A stretch of DNA of 64,000 nt, taken from the NCBI RefSeq assembly GCF_036346105.1, contig NZ_CP107811.1, forward strand, positions 6,343,501 to 6,407,500, in the 5' to 3' direction. The DNA is from Streptomyces sp. NBC_00539. GTDB lineage: Bacteria > Actinomycetota > Actinomycetes > Streptomycetales > Streptomycetaceae. Position numbers and translations under genes: made by a program. Every line of letters begins with the position of its first letter. Position 1 is the first letter of the stretch. Shown one piece after another: positions 46,701-55,446 of the stretch. The notes below the pieces were generated by a model. It worked only from the letters and a program-made list of their open reading frames with translations, searched no databases and was not told the DNA's origin.

Positions 46701-47462
46701 ATGCTCACGAAGGCACCACCAGACGACGTGGCCACACGACTCGCCGTGGACATCCGCCGCAAGGTCGGCGAGCTGAGCGCCTCGCCGAGCGGCGTGCGCG
46801 CCGACGGCAGCACGTCGATCGCCGACCTCCTCGCCGTCCTCTGCGGCGAGGTGCTGCGCCGGCCGGCCGGAGGGGGGCCGGGGGAGGTAGGCGACCACCT
46901 GATCCTCAGCAAGGGGCAGGCGTCCGGGGCCCTTTGCGCGGCGCTCGCCTCCACGGGTGCGGTGCCGCAGCCGCAGTGCGCGACGTACGCCGACGAGGGC
47001 AGCCGACCGGGCGGTCGCCTCGTGAAACGCCTGCCGGGCGTGGACTTCTCCACGGGCGCGCTCGGCCACGGGCTGTCACTGGGCTTGGGCGTCGCACTGG
47101 CCGAACGCTGCTACGGGCGCGGCGGCCGCGCGTTCGTGGTCCTCGGTGACGGGGAACTCCGGCAAGGCTCCCACTGGGAGGCGGCCGTGGGGGCGTCCGA
47201 CCTCGCAGCCGACAACCTGACCGCGATCGTGGACCACAACGAGCGGGAGGCCGACGGCCGGAGCGAGGGCACCCTGTCCCTGCGACCGCTGGTGGACAGG
47301 TGGCTCGGCTCCGGCTGGCGCGTGCTGTCCATCGACGGGCACGACCACGACCAGATCAGGGAGGCCCTGCAGGGCCCCGTGGAGCCGGGCCGGCCCACGG
47401 CCGTCATCGCCCACACGATCAGGGCGCGCGGCGTCCCCGGCCCGCACGATGAGCGGGCCTGA
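46701..47462 (+). CDS. Transketolase N-terminal (TPP-binding) subunit, orphan
   Basis: A 253-residue protein equal to the first domain of transketolase. ILSKGQASGALCAAL and GALGHGLSLGLGVALA hold the catalytic His region, and VVLGDGELRQGSHWEAA with IVDHNE is the TPP/Mg motif (GDGE ... N). The second (pyrimidine-binding) domain is absent, and no gene for it is nearby. Split transketolases in antibiotic clusters transfer two-carbon units. AAGGA precedes the ATG. Without a partner it may be inactive or use one from elsewhere. Confidence 0.85.
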   Translation: MLTKAPPDDVATRLAVDIRRKVGELSASPSGVRADGSTSIADLLAVLCGEVLRRPAGGGPGEVGDHLILSKGQASGALCAALASTGAVPQPQCATYADEGSRPGGRLVKRLPGVDFSTGALGHGLSLGLGVALAERCYGRGGRAFVVLGDGELRQGSHWEAAVGASDLAADNLTAIVDHNEREADGRSEGTLSLRPLVDRWLGSGWRVLSIDGHDHDQIREALQGPVEPGRPTAVIAHTIRARGVPGPHDERA

Positions 47463-47464
47463 GC

Positions 47465-47503
47465 GCGGGGCCCGGTCGCCGGGGTGTGGCTACCGGGCCC
47501 CGC
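47465..47503. terminator. Terminator between transketolase-like and VOC genes
   Basis: A perfect 12-bp stem (gcggggcccggt / accgggccccgc) with a 15-nt loop between convergent genes. It closes the cluster on this side. Confidence 0.65.
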
Positions 47504-47515
47504 GGCACGCACCGG

Positions 47516-47890
47516 TTACAGGTAGGGGCGGGTGATCAACTCGATCGCGTGGCCCGCAGGGTCCTTGAAGTACACGCCCCGGCCGCCGTGCTCGGTGTTG
47601 GTCTCGCGCGGGCGGCGCATCTGCGGATCGGCCCAGTGCTCGATACCGCGGTCGCAGAGCCGCCCGTACGCCCGGTCGAACAGCTCGTCGTCGATCAGGA
47701 AGGCGTAGTGCTGCATCTGGATCTCCACGGGCGGCTCCGCGAACTGGAGCAGCACGCCGTCGGGGAGTGCGATGTTGGTGAACGGCCCCCAGGACGGTGC
47801 TTCCGGAAGTTCCAGCAACTCCCGGAAGAAACGGGCCGACTCGTGGCGGTCCTTGGCGGCGATGATGGTGTGGTTGAACGTGACTGTCAT
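47516..47890 (-). CDS. VOC (glyoxalase fold) protein
   Basis: A 124-residue VOC protein: FNHTIIAAKDRHESARFF, IQMQHYAFLIDD and GVYFKDPAGHAIELIT give the paired His/Glu metal site. Complete and of normal length. Substrate unknown. It is convergent with the cluster and probably unrelated; a resistance role cannot be excluded. Confidence 0.83.
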   Translation of the reverse strand: MTVTFNHTIIAAKDRHESARFFRELLELPEAPSWGPFTNIALPDGVLLQFAEPPVEIQMQHYAFLIDDELFDRAYGRLCDRGIEHWADPQMRRPRETNTEHGGRGVYFKDPAGHAIELITRPYL

Positions 47891-48154
47891 GGAACTGACC
47901 TCGGTGTGTTCGACAGGTGCACGGAAATGGGGCGCTGGTGGTCAAGCGCCGGGGGTCCGCGTGCCGAACAACGGGGGTGCCTTCGTCGCACCCCGGGAGG
48001 GATCAGCCCTCCACCGGGTAGCCGATCCGTGTGTGGCGTAGCGCCGGTCCGGTGTTCACATCGGCGACCCTACGTGATCCAACACGCCCGGCACAACCGG
48101 CATTTGCCCCTCCCGCCGAGCCCGGTCCCGCCCCTCGCGGGTAGTTCGCTCCTG

Positions 48155-48625
48155 TCAGCCGGTCCTCCCGGTGAGGCGTTCGCGGACGGCCGGGCGGTCG
48201 ACGCCCAGCTGCTCCATCAGCTCGGCGGCCGGGTCCGGGCGCTCGCGGGCGAGGAGCGCCAGCAGCAGGTGCTCCGGCCCCAGGCGCCGGCCGCCGGTCT
48301 TCTTCACCTCGACGAGGGCGTGCGGCAGGACCGAGCGGGCGCCGGAGGTGAAGGGCGTGCGCTTGCGCGAGAGGGGGACGGGCGGCCGCTCGACCCCCTC
48401 GACGTCGATCCCGATCGCGGCCAGCGCCGAGCGGTCCAGGCCCTCAAGGGCGGCCCGTGCGTCGTCGAGCCCGAAGCCGAGGCACCTCACCGCCGGTGAG
48501 CCGGGCTCGTGGAGGAGGCCCAGGAGGAGGTGCTCGGTCCCGACGCGGCGATCGCCCCGCAGTCGGGCTTCTTCCAGTGCGCAGGTGACGGCCGCGCGGG
48601 CGCCGGCTGTGAACTTCTCGAACAC
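48155..48625 (-). CDS. Clp N-terminal repeat protein (ClpC-N-like, no ATPase)
   Basis: A 156-residue protein with two Clp-N helical repeats: FEKFTAGARAAVTCALEEA with GTEHLLLGLLHEPGS and FTSGARSVLPHALVEVKK with GPEHLLLALLARE. These domains bind substrates or arginine-phosphorylated proteins for ClpC. With no ATPase module it may be an adaptor or decoy. GTG at 48625 is used. It lies 7 bp after the small HTH gene. Confidence 0.85.
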   Translation of the reverse strand: MFEKFTAGARAAVTCALEEARLRGDRRVGTEHLLLGLLHEPGSPAVRCLGFGLDDARAALEGLDRSALAAIGIDVEGVERPPVPLSRKRTPFTSGARSVLPHALVEVKKTGGRRLGPEHLLLALLARERPDPAAELMEQLGVDRPAVRERLTGRTG

Positions 48626-48632
48626 CGTCGTC

Positions 48633-48836
48633 TCACTTCCCGTGTTTGGCGTGTGCGGACTGCCGGGACACGCCGAGGGCGTCCCCGATCTGTTCCCAGG
48701 ACCATCCCTGCTGCCTGGCGCGCGCCACCGCCGCCGCCTCGACCTGCTCGGCCAGCCGGTGCAGCGCACCCACCGCCCGTAGCCCCACGGCGGGGTCGTG
48801 CGACCTGAGACGTTCTGCCAGATCTCCGGTTTCCAT
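48633..48836 (-). CDS. Small HTH protein
   Basis: A 67-residue helix-turn-helix protein. ARARQQGWSWEQIGDALGVSRQSAHAKHGK is the sigma-region-4-like HTH pair seen in Streptomyces genes that precede Clp-N proteins. It is probably a DNA-binding partner or regulator of the Clp-N gene that follows in the same transcript. Confidence 0.78.
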   Translation of the reverse strand: METGDLAERLRSHDPAVGLRAVGALHRLAEQVEAAAVARARQQGWSWEQIGDALGVSRQSAHAKHGK

Positions 48837-48888
48837 GAATGTCAGTCTGGGCTGACATGCGTCCGCGTGTCAACCCAGGCTGACATCT

Positions 48889-49347
48889 TCAGGGATGCAT
48901 GCGCGTCCCCTTGAGGACCTTGTCCACGGCGTTGCGCGGCCCGTACACGGCCATCCCCACCAGGTCGAGCTCGCCCGTGCCCACGGCCCGCACGGCCGCC
49001 CGGTTGTCGCGGTCGTTGCCCGTGCGGAAGAGGTCCGACGTGAACACGGCGGTCGTCAGCGCGCGGGAGCGGGCCCGGCCGTGCGCGGCGGTCAGGGTCT
49101 CCTTCGCCGCCTCGAAGACCAGCACGGGCTGACGGAACATCGGCAGGTAGGCGGTGTCGTCGGCGTCCGCGTACGGCTCGCCGATCACCTCCGGTGACGT
49201 CGTGCCGAGCCCGCTCACCAGGAACGCGGTCACGTTCAGCCGCTGCCAGGTCTCCAGGTCGTCCCGCAGCACGACGGCGATCTTGGTGTCGAAGCGGACG
49301 GGGACCATCGAGTCTTCCGCGCCGCCGGTCTCGTTCGTGATTCTCAT
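48889..49347 (-). CDS. DUF2000 family protein
   Basis: A 152-residue protein of DUF2000 type: FDTKIAVVLRDDLETWQRLNVTAFLVSG and AVFTSDLFRTGNDRDNRAAV with ELDLVGMAVYGPRN. The fold resembles PTH2 peptidyl-tRNA hydrolases; activity unknown. The ATG at 49347 is used; a second ATG lies at 49308. It is divergent from an AraC-type regulator, a pairing often seen, so the regulator probably controls it. Confidence 0.83.
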   Translation of the reverse strand: MRITNETGGAEDSMVPVRFDTKIAVVLRDDLETWQRLNVTAFLVSGLGTTSPEVIGEPYADADDTAYLPMFRQPVLVFEAAKETLTAAHGRARSRALTTAVFTSDLFRTGNDRDNRAAVRAVGTGELDLVGMAVYGPRNAVDKVLKGTRMHP

Positions 49348-49396
49348 GCCCTGAGACTGTCGCGTACGCCGGTCCTGCGTCTTGTACGTTCCTTGC

Positions 49397-50221
49397 ATGA
49401 CGCCCCGGCAGGAGACCTCGGCCTGGCGCCCGCCGGTGGCGGGCGTCCTGGAGGTCTTCCACGCCCACTTCACCGCGCACGCCTACCCGATGCACGTCCA
49501 CGACGCCTGGACCCTGCTGATCGTCGACGACGGCGCGGTCCGCTACGACCTCGACCGCCACGAGCGCGCCACCCCGGGCGACACCGTCAGCCTCCTCCCG
49601 CCGCAGGTCCCGCACAACGGTTCACCCGCCACCACGGGCGGCTTCCGCAAGCGCGTGCTCTACCTCGACATGACCCACCTCGACGCGAGCCTCATCGGAC
49701 CGGCGGTGGACGGCCCGGACCTCGCCGACCCCCTCCTGCGCAGCCGCATCGGACAACTGCACACGGTCCTCGCCCACCCGGGCGACGAGTTCGAGGCGGA
49801 GAGCCGCCTCGCCCTCATCGGTGAACGGCTGCGCGCACACCTGCGCCCCAGGCTGCCGCGCGGTGCGCGACCCGGCCACGGCGTCGCCCGGACACTGCGC
49901 GAACTCCTCGACGAACGGCTCCTGCAACCCCTCACCCTGGACGAGGCGGCCCGCCTCGTCCACGCCCACCCCACGCACCTCGTACGGGCGTTCAGCAGCG
50001 CGTTCGGCATGGCGCCGCACCAGTACGTGACTTCCCGCCGCGTCGACCTGGCCCGCCGGCTGCTGCTCGACGGGCAACCGCCGGGCGAGGTGGCGACCGC
50101 CGCCGGGTTCTACGACCAGTCGCACCTCACCCGGCACTTCAAGCGGGTCGTAGGCACCACCCCGGGCCGGTTCGCCCGGCTCAAAGGTCCGCCGCCGGGC
50201 GGGACCGCGGTGCCGGGGTGA
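49397..50221 (+). CDS. AraC family transcriptional regulator
   Basis: A 274-residue regulator. The N-terminal cupin (about 15-140) has the AYPMHVHDAW metal or ligand motif and LLPPQVPHNG. The C-terminal pair of HTHs is LTLDEAARLVHAHPTHLVRAF and GEVATAAGFYDQSHLTRHFKRVVGTTPGRF, canonical for AraC. It should activate or repress the divergent DUF2000 gene. It overlaps the convergent XRE gene by 41 bp at its end. Confidence 0.88.
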   Translation: MTPRQETSAWRPPVAGVLEVFHAHFTAHAYPMHVHDAWTLLIVDDGAVRYDLDRHERATPGDTVSLLPPQVPHNGSPATTGGFRKRVLYLDMTHLDASLIGPAVDGPDLADPLLRSRIGQLHTVLAHPGDEFEAESRLALIGERLRAHLRPRLPRGARPGHGVARTLRELLDERLLQPLTLDEAARLVHAHPTHLVRAFSSAFGMAPHQYVTSRRVDLARRLLLDGQPPGEVATAAGFYDQSHLTRHFKRVVGTTPGRFARLKGPPPGGTAVPG

Positions 50222-51041
50222 GGGCGGCCAGGAACTCAAGGGCGTGCGCGGCGGCAGAGCCGGCCGGCGCGCTGTAGATCATCAGGGTCATGTCGGGGTC
50301 GTCGGGCGCCCGCATGGCCACGTAGTCCAAGGCCAGTTCGCCGACGCGCGGATGGACGAACCGCTTGCGGCCGCGGGTCTTGCCGCTGACGGTGTGGTCG
50401 TCCCACAGGCGGCGGAAATCAGGGCTGCCGAGGGAGAGTTCACCGACCAGCGCGGACAGCTGCGGGTCGTCGGGGTGGCGTCCGGCGTCGAGACGGAGGT
50501 TGGAGACGGTGTCCCGGGCCTTGGCCTCCCAGTCGGGGTAGAGGTCCTTGGCGGCAGGGTCCAGGAAGACCAGGCGCGCCATGTTCCGTTCGCCCGGCGG
50601 CAGGACGGGGAAGTCGGCGATCAGGGTGCGGGCCAGGTCGTTCCAGGCCAGGACGTCCAGACGCCGTCCGATGAGGTAGGCCGGTACGGTGACCAGCGCG
50701 TCCAGGGCCTGGCGCAGCTCGGGGCCGACGTGCTGGGTACGGCCGGGGTGCCGGTGCGCCCTGCCGGGCTTGGCGAGATTGTGGAGGTGGCCGCGTTCGT
50801 CGGCGTCCAGGCCGAGGGCATCGGCAACGGCGTCGAGTACGGCGGGGGAGACGTTGCGGGCCCGGCCCTGCTCCAGACGGGTGTAGTAGTCGACGCTCAC
50901 GCCCGCCAGCAGGGCGAGTTCCTCACGGCGCAGGCCCGGCACGCGGCGCCGGCCGCCGAAACCGCCCGGGCCGACGGCGTCCGGACCGATGCGGGCCCGG
51001 CGCGACTTGAGGAACTCGGTGAGCTGGTGTGCACGGTCCAT
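50181..51041 (-). CDS. XRE regulator with MmyB-like ligand domain
   Basis: A 286-residue protein. Residues about 30-90 are an XRE HTH (VPGLRREELALLAGVSVDYYTRLEQGRA). Residues about 105-275 match the MmyB-like ligand-binding domain (LVTVPAYLIGRRLDVLAWNDLARTL; RFVHPRVGELALDYVAM), which binds fatty acid-like ligands in known members. Such proteins are often beside the redox gene they control, here perhaps the monooxygenase-like gene. Confidence 0.88.
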   Translation of the reverse strand: MDRAHQLTEFLKSRRARIGPDAVGPGGFGGRRRVPGLRREELALLAGVSVDYYTRLEQGRARNVSPAVLDAVADALGLDADERGHLHNLAKPGRAHRHPGRTQHVGPELRQALDALVTVPAYLIGRRLDVLAWNDLARTLIADFPVLPPGERNMARLVFLDPAAKDLYPDWEAKARDTVSNLRLDAGRHPDDPQLSALVGELSLGSPDFRRLWDDHTVSGKTRGRKRFVHPRVGELALDYVAMRAPDDPDMTLMIYSAPAGSAAAHALEFLAALTPAPRSRPAADL

Positions 51042-51196
51042 GCCCCCAGTGTCCGCCACCGCACCGCAGAGCCCAGCCTGGTCCTGCCGGACCCGGGCAC
51101 GGCGGACCCCGGTCGAAGGGGGCCCTGGGCGGCGCCCTCCCGGGAGCGCAGGATGGACACCGTTCACCCGCGAACCCACTGGACCGGAGCCCCCTC

Positions 51197-51496
51197 ATGC
51201 CGAACACGCTCGTGATCGTCGCCCGCTTCACCGCCAAGCCGGGCCAGGAAGGCCGTCTGCGCGACGAGCTGCACGCGATGATCGAACCCTCCCTGGCGGA
51301 GGAGGGCTGCCTCGCCTACCAGCCCTACGCCGATCCCCATCGCAGCGACCGGATGGTCATCGTCGAGGAGTGGGCCGACCCGGCCGCCCTCGACCACCAC
51401 TTCTCGTTGCCGCACTTCCGCCGGGTCGCCAAGGCCCTGGACGAGATCCTCGCCGAGCCGTTCACCTTGCGCCGTCTGAACGACGCCCCGGCCTGA
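51197..51496 (+). CDS. ABM-domain (antibiotic biosynthesis monooxygenase) protein
   Basis: A 99-residue ferredoxin-like ABM protein: LVIVARFTAKPGQEGRLRDEL, EEGCLAYQPYADP and MVIVEEWADPAALDHHFS. The family includes quinol and haem monooxygenases. It is divergent from the XRE regulator and is the likely target of it. Confidence 0.86.
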   Translation: MPNTLVIVARFTAKPGQEGRLRDELHAMIEPSLAEEGCLAYQPYADPHRSDRMVIVEEWADPAALDHHFSLPHFRRVAKALDEILAEPFTLRRLNDAPA

Positions 51497-51505
51497 CCCG
51501 GCTCC

Positions 51506-51934
51506 TCAGTCGATGCAGAACTCGTTGCCCTCGATGTCCAGCATCGGGATGCACGCGTCATTGCCGTCGTACAGCGTCCGCACGTGTACCGCGCCGAGCG
51601 GGACCAGTCGTGCGCATTCGGCCTCGAGTGCGGCGAGGCGCTCTTCCCCAACGAGTCCGGTGCCGACCCGCACGTCGAGATGAAGCCGGTTCTTGGCGGC
51701 CTTCCCTTCGGGGACGCGCTGGAAGTACAGTCGCGGGCCCACACCCGAGGGATCACTGCAGGCGAACCACGCATCCCGCTGCTCAGGTGGTTGCGAGCGT
51801 TTGAAATCGTCCCAGGTGGCGAACCCCTCCGGTGGCGGCGGTACGACATATCCCAGCACCTCGCACCAGAAACGGGCGAGGCGCTCGGGTTCTGCGCAGT
51901 CGAAGGTGACTTGGAACTGCTTGGTCGGTGCCAT
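51506..51934 (-). CDS. VOC-like protein
   Basis: A 142-residue protein with two VOC half-domains: FQVTFDCAEPERLARFW, RLYFQRVPEGKAAKNRLHLDVRV and IPMLDIEGNEFCID. It belongs to the glyoxalase-like group with a conserved NRLHLD strand. The ATG at 51934 begins MAPTKQ. Function unknown. Confidence 0.83.
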   Translation of the reverse strand: MAPTKQFQVTFDCAEPERLARFWCEVLGYVVPPPPEGFATWDDFKRSQPPEQRDAWFACSDPSGVGPRLYFQRVPEGKAAKNRLHLDVRVGTGLVGEERLAALEAECARLVPLGAVHVRTLYDGNDACIPMLDIEGNEFCID

Positions 51935-52008
51935 CGGTCCTCGGATCTCCGTCACGGCGGGCGATCCTGCCACGTGATCATCCGGGGCTCAACGGATTTC
52001 AGCACGCG

Positions 52009-52830
52009 CTACGCCGCCGGCAGCGATCCGCCCTGCACGGCCTGGATGTCCAGCTCCACCCTCAGCGTCGCGCCGATGGCGGCGATGCCCGCCTGGACGA
52101 CCTGGTTGTAGTTCATCGCGAAGTCCTCGCGGCGCAGTTCGGCGGTGGCGCGGAACGCGGCGCGCGTGCCGCCCCACGGGTCGGCGCCCGTGCCCAGGTA
52201 GGCCAGGTCCAGGTCGACGGGGCGCACGACACCGCGCAGCGTCAGGTCGCCGTGCACCGTCCAGCGGTCGGAGCCGGCCGGGGACAGGCCCGTCGAGCGG
52301 TACCTGATCTGCGGGTACGCCGCCACGTCCAGGAAGTCCGGCGATTTGAGGTGCCCGTCGCGCATGCCGTTGCCCGTGTCGATGGAGGCCGCCTCGATCA
52401 CCGCTTCCACGCGGGACGCCGACACCTCCCGCGGGGCGATCTCGATCCGGCCCGCGAACGCGGTGAACCGGCCGTGCACGCTGGAGATGCCCAGGTGCTG
52501 GGCGACGGCGGCCACCGACGAGTGCGCCGGGTCGATCGTCCACGGCCCGGGCGGCGGCAGCTCGGCGCCGCCGTGCCGGGCGAGGACCACGCTGCCGACC
52601 TCCGCGCGCCCGCTCGCCGTGACGATGGTGCTCGACGCCGTGGGCGCGTAGCCGACCGCGGTGACTATGACGGTGTACGCCCCCGGCGCGAGCGCGGTCG
52701 GGTCGTGCACGGCGCCCTCTTCGTCGGCCTCGGCCCGTACCACCTGTGTGCCCGTCATGTCCGTCACCGTGACGACCGCGTGCGACACGGCCCATCCGTC
52801 GCGCGTGCGGATCCGTGCGGTGAGTCCCAT
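52009..52830 (-). CDS. YceI protein with N-terminal carboxypeptidase-regulatory-like domain
   Basis: A 273-residue protein. Residues 1-88 are a beta-sandwich of the carboxypeptidase-regulatory type (VTVTDMTGTQVVRAEADEEG; APGAYTVIVTAVGYAP). Residues about 98-273 are a YceI lipocalin-like barrel: GPWTIDPAHSSVAAVAQHLG, RVEAVIEAASIDTGN and FRATAELRREDFAMNYN. YceI proteins bind isoprenoids or amphiphiles. No signal peptide is seen. AGGGAG precedes ATG 52830. The N-terminal domain resembles those at the end of the adjacent MFS protein. Confidence 0.86.
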   Translation of the reverse strand: MGLTARIRTRDGWAVSHAVVTVTDMTGTQVVRAEADEEGAVHDPTALAPGAYTVIVTAVGYAPTASSTIVTASGRAEVGSVVLARHGGAELPPPGPWTIDPAHSSVAAVAQHLGISSVHGRFTAFAGRIEIAPREVSASRVEAVIEAASIDTGNGMRDGHLKSPDFLDVAAYPQIRYRSTGLSPAGSDRWTVHGDLTLRGVVRPVDLDLAYLGTGADPWGGTRAAFRATAELRREDFAMNYNQVVQAGIAAIGATLRVELDIQAVQGGSLPAA

Positions 52831-52875
52831 CCCGTTTTCTCCCTGCCGAAGCATCTCGAGTCAGTCGAAAAGAGG

Positions 52876-52923
52876 ACCGGCCCGTGGGGCGCCCCCGCTC
52901 CGCGGCGCGCCCCACGGGCCGGT
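52876..52923. terminator. Terminator of the MFS/beta-sandwich gene
   Basis: A perfect 17-bp stem (accggcccgtggggcgc and its complement) with a 14-nt loop, 6 bp after the leftward stop. Confidence 0.8.
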
Positions 52924-52929
52924 GCCCGT

Positions 52930-55446
52930 CTACTCGCCGGGGTGGGCGAGTGCGATGTCGTGGCCGTCCACGCCCCCACCGCTCACGGTCAGCGCCGTGG
53001 CCACCGGCGGGTATCCCGTAGCGATGACGGTGTACTCGCCGCCGTCCAGGTCGGTGAAGGCGTACGCGCCGTCCGCGCCGGTCCGCGCGGTCGCGACCAC
53101 GTTGCCCGCCGCGTCGACCAGCGTGACCCGGGCGTCGCCGAGCGGTCCGCCCGGCGAGCGCACGACGCCCTGGACCTGTGCGCCCGAGCTCAGCTCGACC
53201 TCGACCCGGGTGACTCCCGCTCCGCCGACCTCCACCTGCAGGGCCTTCGGGCGGCGCCCGGCGGCGTTCACGGCGATGGTCACGGGGCCCGGCACCAGCT
53301 CGGCGAAGCCGAACGCGCCCTGCGCGCCGGTGACTGCGGTGGCCAGTACGTCCCCGCGGACGTCGGTCACGATGACCATGGCACCCTCGACCGGGGCCCC
53401 GGTCTCGGTGGCCCGTACGACGCCGCTCAGACCGCTCGTCCCGCTCAGCAGGATGTCGTAGGAGACCGGCTCGCCGTTCACCACGACCGTCGAGGCCTGC
53501 GGCTGGTAACCGTCGGCCGCCGCGATCAGTACGTACGAGCCGCTGCCCGGCGCATCGACCGCGTACGAGCCGTCCGCCTGGGCGACCGACCGGTCCAGCT
53601 GACGTCCCGCGAGCGAGATCAGCGTGACCGCCGCCCGCGCCACGGGGGTGCTCTCGGCGCCGCGTACGTAACCGCGTACCGCGATACCGTCGGGCAGCGG
53701 AGCGGACCCCGGGTCACCCGGCGGCGCGACGGCAGCCGCCGACTGCCGCGGCACGTGCGGCACGTGCGGCACGGCGGGCTCGGCCGGGCTCGGGGCAGCG
53801 GCTTGCGCGTCGGCCTTCGCGTCCTGGGCGCCCTGGATGTCCTCGCCACCCTGGGAGGCCTGCGCCAGGCCGCCCGAGGTCCGCAGCGGGACCTCCTTGA
53901 TGAAGATCGTGACGAGGAAGGCGATCAGCGCCAGCGGCGCGGCGATCAGGAACACGTCCGCGATGCCGTGGCCGTACGCGCTCTCCATCACGGTGCGCAG
54001 GGGGCCGGGCAGGCTGTTCATGTCCGGGATGCTGCCGCCGGAGCTCTGCTGCCCCGCGGCGGCCGCGTACTTCGGGTCGAGGGTGGCGAGCCCTTCCTTG
54101 GCGTAGTGGGTGATCCGGTTGGCCATGATCGCGCCGAGCGCGGAGACACCGATCGCACCGCCGAGGGAGCGGAAGAACGTCACCGTGGAACTGGCGGAGC
54201 CGAGGTCGGACGGCGCCACCTGGTTCTGCGTGCAGAGCACCAGGTTCTGCATCATCATGCCGATGCCGAGGCCCAGCAGGGCCATGAAGACCGCGATGTG
54301 CCAGTACGTCGTGTCGTAGCGGATCGTGCCGAGCAGGCCGAGGCCGGCCGTCACCAGCACGCCACCGCACAGCAGCCATGCCTTCCACCGGCCGGTCTTG
54401 GTGATGACCTGCCCGGAGACGGTGGAGGAGACGAACAGACCGGCGATCATCGGGATCGTCATCACGCCGGACATGGTCGGGGACTTGTCTCGGGCCAGCT
54501 GGAAGTACTGGCTGAAGAAAACGGTGCCGGTGAACATCGCGACACCGACGAACAGGGAAGCGATCGACGACAGCGCGATGGTGCGGTTGCGGAACAGCCG
54601 CAGCGGGATGATCGGTTCGCTCGCCTTGGATTCGACGAGGACGAACAGGGCGCCGAGGACGAGCGAGCCCCCGACCATCGCGTACGTCTGCCACGACAGC
54701 CAGTCGTACTTGTCGCCGGCGAAGGTGACCCAGAGCAGGAGCAGTGAGACGGCGGCGGAGATGAAGAACGCGCCGCCCCAGTCGACCTTGACCTCGCGCT
54801 TGACGACGGGGAGGTGGAGGGTCTTCTGGAGGACGATCAGGGCGATGATCGCGAAGGGGACACCGACGTAGAAGCACCAGCGCCAGCCGAGCCAGTCGGT
54901 GTCGGTGATGACACCGCCGAGCAGCGGGCCGCCGACGGTGGCGACTGCAAAGGTAGCGCCGAGGTAGCCGCTGTAGCGGCCCCGCTCGCGCGGGGAGATC
55001 ATCGCGGCCATCACGATCTGGGCGAGGGCGGACAGGCCGCCGACGCCGATGCCCTGGACCACGCGGCAGGCGATCAGCATGCCGGCGTTCTGCGACATGC
55101 CGGCGACGGCCGATCCCAGGACGTAGATGACCAGGGCTATCTGGACCAGGGCCTTCTTGCTGTACAGGTCGGAGAGCTTGCCCCACAGCGGGGTGGCCGC
55201 CGTCATGGACAGGAGGGCGGCGGTGACGACCCAGGTGTAGGCGGACTGGCCGCCGCCGAGGTCGCCGATGATGTGGGGGAGGGCGTTGGAGACGATCGTG
55301 GACGACAGGATCGCGACGAACATGCCGAGCAGCAGCCCGGACAGCGCCTCCATGATCTGCCGGTGCGTCATCGGCGCGTCGTCGTGGCCGCCGCCTCCGT
55401 GCCTGGCGTGAGAGGCCCGCACACCGGCTGGTGTGGTCGTTGCCAT
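52930..55446 (-). CDS. EmrB/QacA-type MFS transporter with a C-terminal tail of beta-sandwich domains
   Basis: An 838-residue protein. Residues 30-540 are a 14-helix drug/H+ antiporter: LSDLYSKKALVQIAL in the motif A loop, LGATFAVATVGGPLLGGV (motif C) and PSDLGSASSTVTFFRSLGGAIG. A Pro/Ala linker (about 545-605) is followed by three carboxypeptidase-regulatory-like domains to the end (VRGYVRGAESTPVARAAVTL, LSGVVRATETGAPVEGAMVI, VQGVVRSPGGPLGDARVTL). AAGGAAG precedes the ATG. The tail should be cytoplasmic if the transporter has an even helix number, which is odd for such domains. Confidence 0.9.
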   Translation of the reverse strand: MATTTPAGVRASHARHGGGGHDDAPMTHRQIMEALSGLLLGMFVAILSSTIVSNALPHIIGDLGGGQSAYTWVVTAALLSMTAATPLWGKLSDLYSKKALVQIALVIYVLGSAVAGMSQNAGMLIACRVVQGIGVGGLSALAQIVMAAMISPRERGRYSGYLGATFAVATVGGPLLGGVITDTDWLGWRWCFYVGVPFAIIALIVLQKTLHLPVVKREVKVDWGGAFFISAAVSLLLLWVTFAGDKYDWLSWQTYAMVGGSLVLGALFVLVESKASEPIIPLRLFRNRTIALSSIASLFVGVAMFTGTVFFSQYFQLARDKSPTMSGVMTIPMIAGLFVSSTVSGQVITKTGRWKAWLLCGGVLVTAGLGLLGTIRYDTTYWHIAVFMALLGLGIGMMMQNLVLCTQNQVAPSDLGSASSTVTFFRSLGGAIGVSALGAIMANRITHYAKEGLATLDPKYAAAAGQQSSGGSIPDMNSLPGPLRTVMESAYGHGIADVFLIAAPLALIAFLVTIFIKEVPLRTSGGLAQASQGGEDIQGAQDAKADAQAAAPSPAEPAVPHVPHVPRQSAAAVAPPGDPGSAPLPDGIAVRGYVRGAESTPVARAAVTLISLAGRQLDRSVAQADGSYAVDAPGSGSYVLIAAADGYQPQASTVVVNGEPVSYDILLSGTSGLSGVVRATETGAPVEGAMVIVTDVRGDVLATAVTGAQGAFGFAELVPGPVTIAVNAAGRRPKALQVEVGGAGVTRVEVELSSGAQVQGVVRSPGGPLGDARVTLVDAAGNVVATARTGADGAYAFTDLDGGEYTVIATGYPPVATALTVSGGGVDGHDIALAHPGE

